Of a stretch of 64,000 nt of DNA, positions 60,555-64,000 are shown one piece after another (the first letter of the stretch is position 1; each line of letters starts with the position of its first letter). The DNA comes from Nitrosopumilus cobalaminigenes (lineage in GTDB: Archaea; Thermoproteota; Nitrososphaeria; Nitrososphaerales; Nitrosopumilaceae), in the NCBI RefSeq assembly GCF_013407145.1, contig NZ_CP026993.1, positions 248,001 to 312,000 on the forward strand, given 5' to 3'. Below the pieces are notes generated by a model. It saw only the letters and a program-made list of their open reading frames with translations. It did no database searches and was not told where the DNA came from. The translations under genes were made by a program, and so were the position numbers.

Positions 60555-61722
60555 TGATAAGTCATCTAAAGGAAGAGTCATTGCAAGTGGAGTGATTCCA
60601 TTTGCTTTTGTAATTTTGATGATGGTGTACATTTTTGGTCCTGGCGCTGATTTGTTAGATTTAGGAATTCCTTTACCTGAAATAACTATTGAAAAAGTTG
60701 ATTTCGTTGATTCTGAAATTCAAGCAACTGTTAGAAACACAGGACCAATTCCTGTTGAAGTAGCTATGGCAGATGTAAATGATAGAATCCAACCTGCTGC
60801 TGTAGAACCTGATAGATTCCTTGAAAGATTTGAGACAACTTTGGTTAGAATTCCATTTGAATGGAATGAGGCAGAACCATACATTATTGGAATAACAATT
60901 GAAGATGGAACCAGATTTGAAAAAGAAGTTGAAGCTGCTGCTCCCGCATTAGAACCTAGTTTAGATCTTGCTATCTTTTTTGCAATTATTGGAACTTATG
61001 TTGGAATTATTCCTGTGATGATTGGATTATTGTGGCTTCCTTTTATCAAGAAGATAAGCAAACAAAAATTCCATTTCTTTTTAGCATTAACTGCAGGATT
61101 ATTGCTTTTCTTAGCAATTGATTCTATTGAGGAAGCCATGGAAGTTTCTGATGAAAGCCTGGCAGGAAGCTTCAATGGTGGTTTACTGGTCGCTACTGTA
61201 ACAATATTGTCTTTTCTTGGATTATACTATTCTGGAAACAAGCTTGTTGAAAGAGCTAGTTCATCAAAACTTTCAAAACCAGTTGCAATAGCACTAATGA
61301 TTTCTATTGGAATAGGATTGCATAATTTTGGTGAAGGTCTTGCAATCGGTGCAGCAGTTGGATTGGGGTCTGTTGCATTTAGCACGTTTCTGATTGTAGG
61401 CTTTGCTTTACACAATACCACTGAAGGAATAGCTATTGCTGCACCAATGTCCAGAGGAAAATTAATGATTGGAAAATTGGCAGCTATGGGAATGATAGCA
61501 GGAGCCCCTGCTATTTTTGGTGCGTGGATTGGTGGCTTTTCTTATTCTCCGTTCACTTCGGTGATTTTTCTCTCAATTGGTGCCGGTGCAATATTTCAGG
61601 TAATTATTGTGATAATGAAATGGATTAGAGACGAGGGTGACAATAATCTTTCAAGTGCCTCAGTAGCATCTGGTTTTGCAGTAGGAATGTTGGTAATGTA
61701 TCTAACTAGCATTTTGGTCTAA
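60544..61722 (+). CDS. ZIP-family metal transporter with outer N-terminal domain
   Basis: 392 aa. After an N-terminal helix (about 12-32) comes an external-looking domain of about 100 residues (40-138), then about eight membrane helices. The metal path has H260-N-F-G-E264 and H290-N-T-T-E294, the two H-N-x-x-E ZIP signatures. It probably moves Zn, Fe or Mn into the cytoplasm. The N-terminal domain contains no His cluster and may contact the oxidase encoded just before. Its ATG overlaps the oxidase end by 11 bp, so the two are translationally linked. Confidence 0.9.
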   Translation: MELSDKSSKGRVIASGVIPFAFVILMMVYIFGPGADLLDLGIPLPEITIEKVDFVDSEIQATVRNTGPIPVEVAMADVNDRIQPAAVEPDRFLERFETTLVRIPFEWNEAEPYIIGITIEDGTRFEKEVEAAAPALEPSLDLAIFFAIIGTYVGIIPVMIGLLWLPFIKKISKQKFHFFLALTAGLLLFLAIDSIEEAMEVSDESLAGSFNGGLLVATVTILSFLGLYYSGNKLVERASSSKLSKPVAIALMISIGIGLHNFGEGLAIGAAVGLGSVAFSTFLIVGFALHNTTEGIAIAAPMSRGKLMIGKLAAMGMIAGAPAIFGAWIGGFSYSPFTSVIFLSIGAGAIFQVIIVIMKWIRDEGDNNLSSASVASGFAVGMLVMYLTSILV

Positions 61723-63071
61723 TATGGCTCTGGATGTATGGTGATTACTGAATTATTGATTTCTGCTCTAATAATATGCTCTATTTCTGATGTTAAATCA
61801 TGAACTTTTTCAATTGACAAATCTTTGTCAAATGAACAATCAATATCTATTTTCAGAATATTCTCAAATTTCAAAGATAATATTCTTCCAATTTTTTTGA
61901 TGTCTGAATATCTTTCTAATATTGTTTTAATTTTCTCTTCAGTTTCTATATCTTCAATATGGAATTTTTCTGGAACAGTAACAAATGGTTCTAAATGGAT
62001 TGTGGCATGAGATATTTCTGGAATCTGCTCTTGAATTTTTTGTTCTATAATTTCAGAAATTTTATGAGCTGATAAAAGATTGATTTCTCTATCTACCATT
62101 ACGTGTAGATTTGAAAACGATTTTCCTTTTGTTTTATGCGTACTGACATTATGAACTCCTTTAACACCCTCTATACTTTTGGCAATTTCTAAAATTTTTG
62201 CATCTAGGGGAACATCTTTCCAATTTGGTTCAAAATGAATAGTAGTTGATGCATTTGGGATTTTATTTTTAATATTTTCTTCTACACTGTCACTTATTTC
62301 ATGGGCTTTATCAAAACTAGTGTCTCCTCTTAAGGAAATGGTGACATCTGCAAAAATTGTATCCCCTGATCTTCTCATAAGAATTGGTCCTGCATTAATT
62401 ACGCCTTCTGTTGTTACTGAAATCTCTCTAACTTTTTTTACAAGTTCAGGAGATATTACATCAGTCAAATCTAATGCTGTTTTGTATACTAGTTTCACGC
62501 TTAGTCCGGCTAACAGAATTCCTAAGATTAATGCTGCAACAAAATCTCCAAAATACAATCCATATGAAACTAAAACAATTCCAATAATTGCAACTAAAGT
62601 TGAACCCAAATCCATGAAGGCATGATAAAAATCTGCTTTCAAAGTAGCACCGCCAATTTTTTTGATAGATCTTCTCAAAAGAATAATTCTGAAAAAATCA
62701 ATTCCAATTGTGTATAATCCACCAATTATGGCAAATAATCCTGGCAAAACACTTGGTGGGGGACTTTGTAATCTGTTGATTGATTCGTAAATGAAATAAC
62801 AAGCAATCAAAAAAATTGCTATTCCTCCAATCAGTCCTCCAAGAGATTCGATTTTTCCATGCCCATACGTATGCTCAGCATCTGGTGGTTTAATTGCCCA
62901 TCTTGCAGCTAAAAGTAAAACAAGTGTAACAACACTATCTAGTAATGCATGAATACTATCTGTGATTAATGCTAAACTGTTTGAAATTAAACCAAAAATT
63001 AATTCCACCAAAAATGCTGAAAATATAGCTAATAGTGATATCTGTAAAACTCTGGTTCTTTGAACAAACAT
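61719..63071 (-). CDS. CDF cation efflux protein with three C-terminal domains
   Basis: 450 aa. Residues 1-205 are a six-helix CDF transporter with H41-x3-D45 in helix 2 and H150-x3-D154 in helix 5, the zinc-type metal site. Residues about 207-450 contain three tandem copies of the cytoplasmic CDF domain, each ending in T-I-H-x-E-P (277-282, 357-362, 444-449). Most CDF proteins have one copy. It exports Zn, Mn, Fe or similar ions. ATG at 63071. The end overlaps the ZIP stop by 4 bp, so import and export genes are convergent neighbours. Confidence 0.9.
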   Translation of the reverse strand: MFVQRTRVLQISLLAIFSAFLVELIFGLISNSLALITDSIHALLDSVVTLVLLLAARWAIKPPDAEHTYGHGKIESLGGLIGGIAIFLIACYFIYESINRLQSPPPSVLPGLFAIIGGLYTIGIDFFRIILLRRSIKKIGGATLKADFYHAFMDLGSTLVAIIGIVLVSYGLYFGDFVAALILGILLAGLSVKLVYKTALDLTDVISPELVKKVREISVTTEGVINAGPILMRRSGDTIFADVTISLRGDTSFDKAHEISDSVEENIKNKIPNASTTIHFEPNWKDVPLDAKILEIAKSIEGVKGVHNVSTHKTKGKSFSNLHVMVDREINLLSAHKISEIIEQKIQEQIPEISHATIHLEPFVTVPEKFHIEDIETEEKIKTILERYSDIKKIGRILSLKFENILKIDIDCSFDKDLSIEKVHDLTSEIEHIIRAEINNSVITIHPEPY

Positions 63072-63167
63072 TTTCCTTCTTTTTGATAATTTGAATCACG
63101 TATTACCGTTTTCTAAGAAGCAATCATACGACAACGTTATTTGTGATGAAAATGTGTTTTACGCATA

Positions 63168-64000
63168 TTGGATAGGAAATTTTTTGGTTTAGTGGCTACT
63201 TTGTCTATAATGTTACTTTTCACTACTGTTGATGTTGAAGCATCAAGTAATGATAATCTATTCGTCTCAGCTGAAAATTCTAGATTTGACAATAATTTTG
63301 CTGGTTCTATGATAATTGAAGTAGTGGTAAATGACCCAAATCTAAAAGACACTGGTGAAGGAAAGGGAGAACCTGATGTGACAATTAATGGAAAATCATT
63401 AAGAATGGTTCAGGCAACAGATGGCAATTGGTATGCATATTTTGCAAATGTACAGAAAGCCAAAGAAGCAGATTCTACAGTTGGTTTAGCAGGTGAAGGG
63501 TTGGATTTTGGTGTTTTTTGTAGTCGCAATACTGCTTCCTCTATAATTGGAATATCTCTTTCAGACACTGATGGATTTGCAATTCCACGTTCTGCTGTTG
63601 GTTCAACTAATGGAAACACATCCTTCTCTGAATGTACTGGATCTCCATCTGGAACAAATGTAAATAATGTTGTTAGAAATGCAAAAGCCATCAACACCAA
63701 CTCCAATATTCCCTCTGGACAAATTGGATTGGATCCTGATGCTTGGCCATTAATACAACTTTATTCATTTGATAACATTAACATCCAATACAACCCTGGT
63801 GGTCAATCACAACAGGTTTCATTAGAATATGATGAAATCCAAAACATATCTTTGAATGTTGACAGAGATCTTTTTCCAAATAATGCAGAAGTTTTCTTGA
63901 CTGTAAATGATTTTCAATTAAATCAAGACCCAACTGATGAAGATTCTTGGACATTTGATATAGGTTCTACTCCCTCAATATTTTATCAAGCATATGATGA
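63168..64000 (+). CDS. Thaumarchaeal S-layer protein, N-terminal part (partial)
   Basis: 277 codons are visible, running off the window's right edge without a stop. The start is TTG at 63168: M-D-R-K-F-F-G-L followed by a hydrophobic segment and a signal-peptidase-like V-E-A-S site near residue 25. The mature part begins N-D-N-L-F-V-S-A-E-N-S, then I-I-E-V-V-V-N-D-P and G-E-P-D-V-T-I-N-G-K. It is Asn/Asp/Ser/Gly-rich with repeated beta strands. It matches my memory of the major S-layer protein of Nitrosopumilus maritimus, which coats the cell and sieves ammonium. No stop codon or frameshift in the visible part. No clear TATA box at the leaderless distance; a 5' leader is likely. Confidence 0.85.
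   Translation, partial: MDRKFFGLVATLSIMLLFTTVDVEASSNDNLFVSAENSRFDNNFAGSMIIEVVVNDPNLKDTGEGKGEPDVTINGKSLRMVQATDGNWYAYFANVQKAKEADSTVGLAGEGLDFGVFCSRNTASSIIGISLSDTDGFAIPRSAVGSTNGNTSFSECTGSPSGTNVNNVVRNAKAINTNSNIPSGQIGLDPDAWPLIQLYSFDNINIQYNPGGQSQQVSLEYDEIQNISLNVDRDLFPNNAEVFLTVNDFQLNQDPTDEDSWTFDIGSTPSIFYQAYD

Noticed and set aside
63410-63706. 98-aa minus-strand ORF at the right edge
   Set aside because: It lies antisense to the S-layer gene, whose frame is continuous and recognisable.

Overview
The window comes from the chromosome of an ammonia-oxidising archaeon of the Nitrosopumilus type (Nitrososphaeria/Thaumarchaeota). The DNA is AT-rich and the genes are tightly packed. Many start with TTG or GTG and have a TATA-like box about 25-27 bp upstream, as expected for leaderless archaeal mRNAs. 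Archaeal information genes are present: RfcL, ABCE1, Rpb10/RpoN, Trm5, translin, and archaeal S2, S4, S13 and GluRS. So are a biotin-dependent acyl-CoA carboxylase of the 3-hydroxypropionate/4-hydroxybutyrate type, an 11-gene complex I operon without NuoEFG, a mevalonate/isopentenyl-phosphate-kinase cluster, and at the right edge the start of the thaumarchaeal S-layer protein. I saw no insertion sequence, phage, CRISPR array or obvious transferred island.

Layout. 1-1.7 kb: end of the succinate dehydrogenase operon (SdhA end, C, D, B). 1.7-14.6 kb: SufT/MIP18-like protein, argH, tRNA-Lys and tRNA-Asp, a coiled-coil protein paired with a degenerate glutamyl-tRNA-reductase-like protein, ferredoxin-NADP reductase, an inositol-phosphatase-family protein, an uncharacterised protein with RfcL and a Cys-rich protein, then the acyl-CoA carboxylase operon and a peroxiredoxin. 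14.7-25.1 kb: nuoABCDHIJKMLN. 25.1-36.2 kb: a prenyl synthase behind tRNA-Glu, a CADD/TenA-like metalloenzyme, tRNA(CAT), a probable C/D box sRNA, pyrE, a LarA-like protein, a site-2 protease, a RimI-like acetyltransferase, Trm5, ABCE1, 5S rRNA, a 42-aa zinc finger, leucyl aminopeptidase and two small redox/metal proteins. 36.3-39.6 kb: a pentose-phosphate operon whose first gene fuses a transketolase N-half to ribulose-phosphate 3-epimerase. 39.6-44.8 kb: a TGRGT-repeat protein, CorA, a 26-aa membrane peptide, tRNA-His, a methyltransferase, UPF0147, Rieske, GNAT and FAH proteins. 44.8-52.2 kb: GluRS, a second prenyl synthase, IDI-1, IPK, mevalonate kinase, S2, enolase, RpoN and tRNA-Leu. 52.2-58.5 kb: translin, NAD(P)HX epimerase, an MBL hydrolase, a CobT-like protein, GlmS, S4, S13 and a 50-aa Cys-rich protein. 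58.5-64 kb: an HTH regulator, a membrane protein, a metal-handling group (two-domain multicopper oxidase, ZIP, CDF), and the S-layer gene.

How the genes work together. SDH and complex I feed the quinone pool. The carboxylase supplies CO2-fixation intermediates. Enolase, the split transketolase/epimerase fusion and transaldolase make sugar phosphates from fixed carbon. The IDI-IPK-MVK-prenyl synthase cluster makes lipid precursors. The oxidase, ZIP and CDF genes suggest metal oxidation and trafficking behind an operator-like direct repeat.

Main points of interest: the transketolase-epimerase fusion; the GluTR-like protein lacking the catalytic Cys and dimerisation domain; three divergent gene pairs apparently served by one symmetric TATA box with starts 50-51 bp apart; a probable C/D box sRNA; three very small genes below the usual ORF cutoff; a CDF transporter with three tandem C-terminal domains; and paired 18-bp repeats before the multicopper oxidase.
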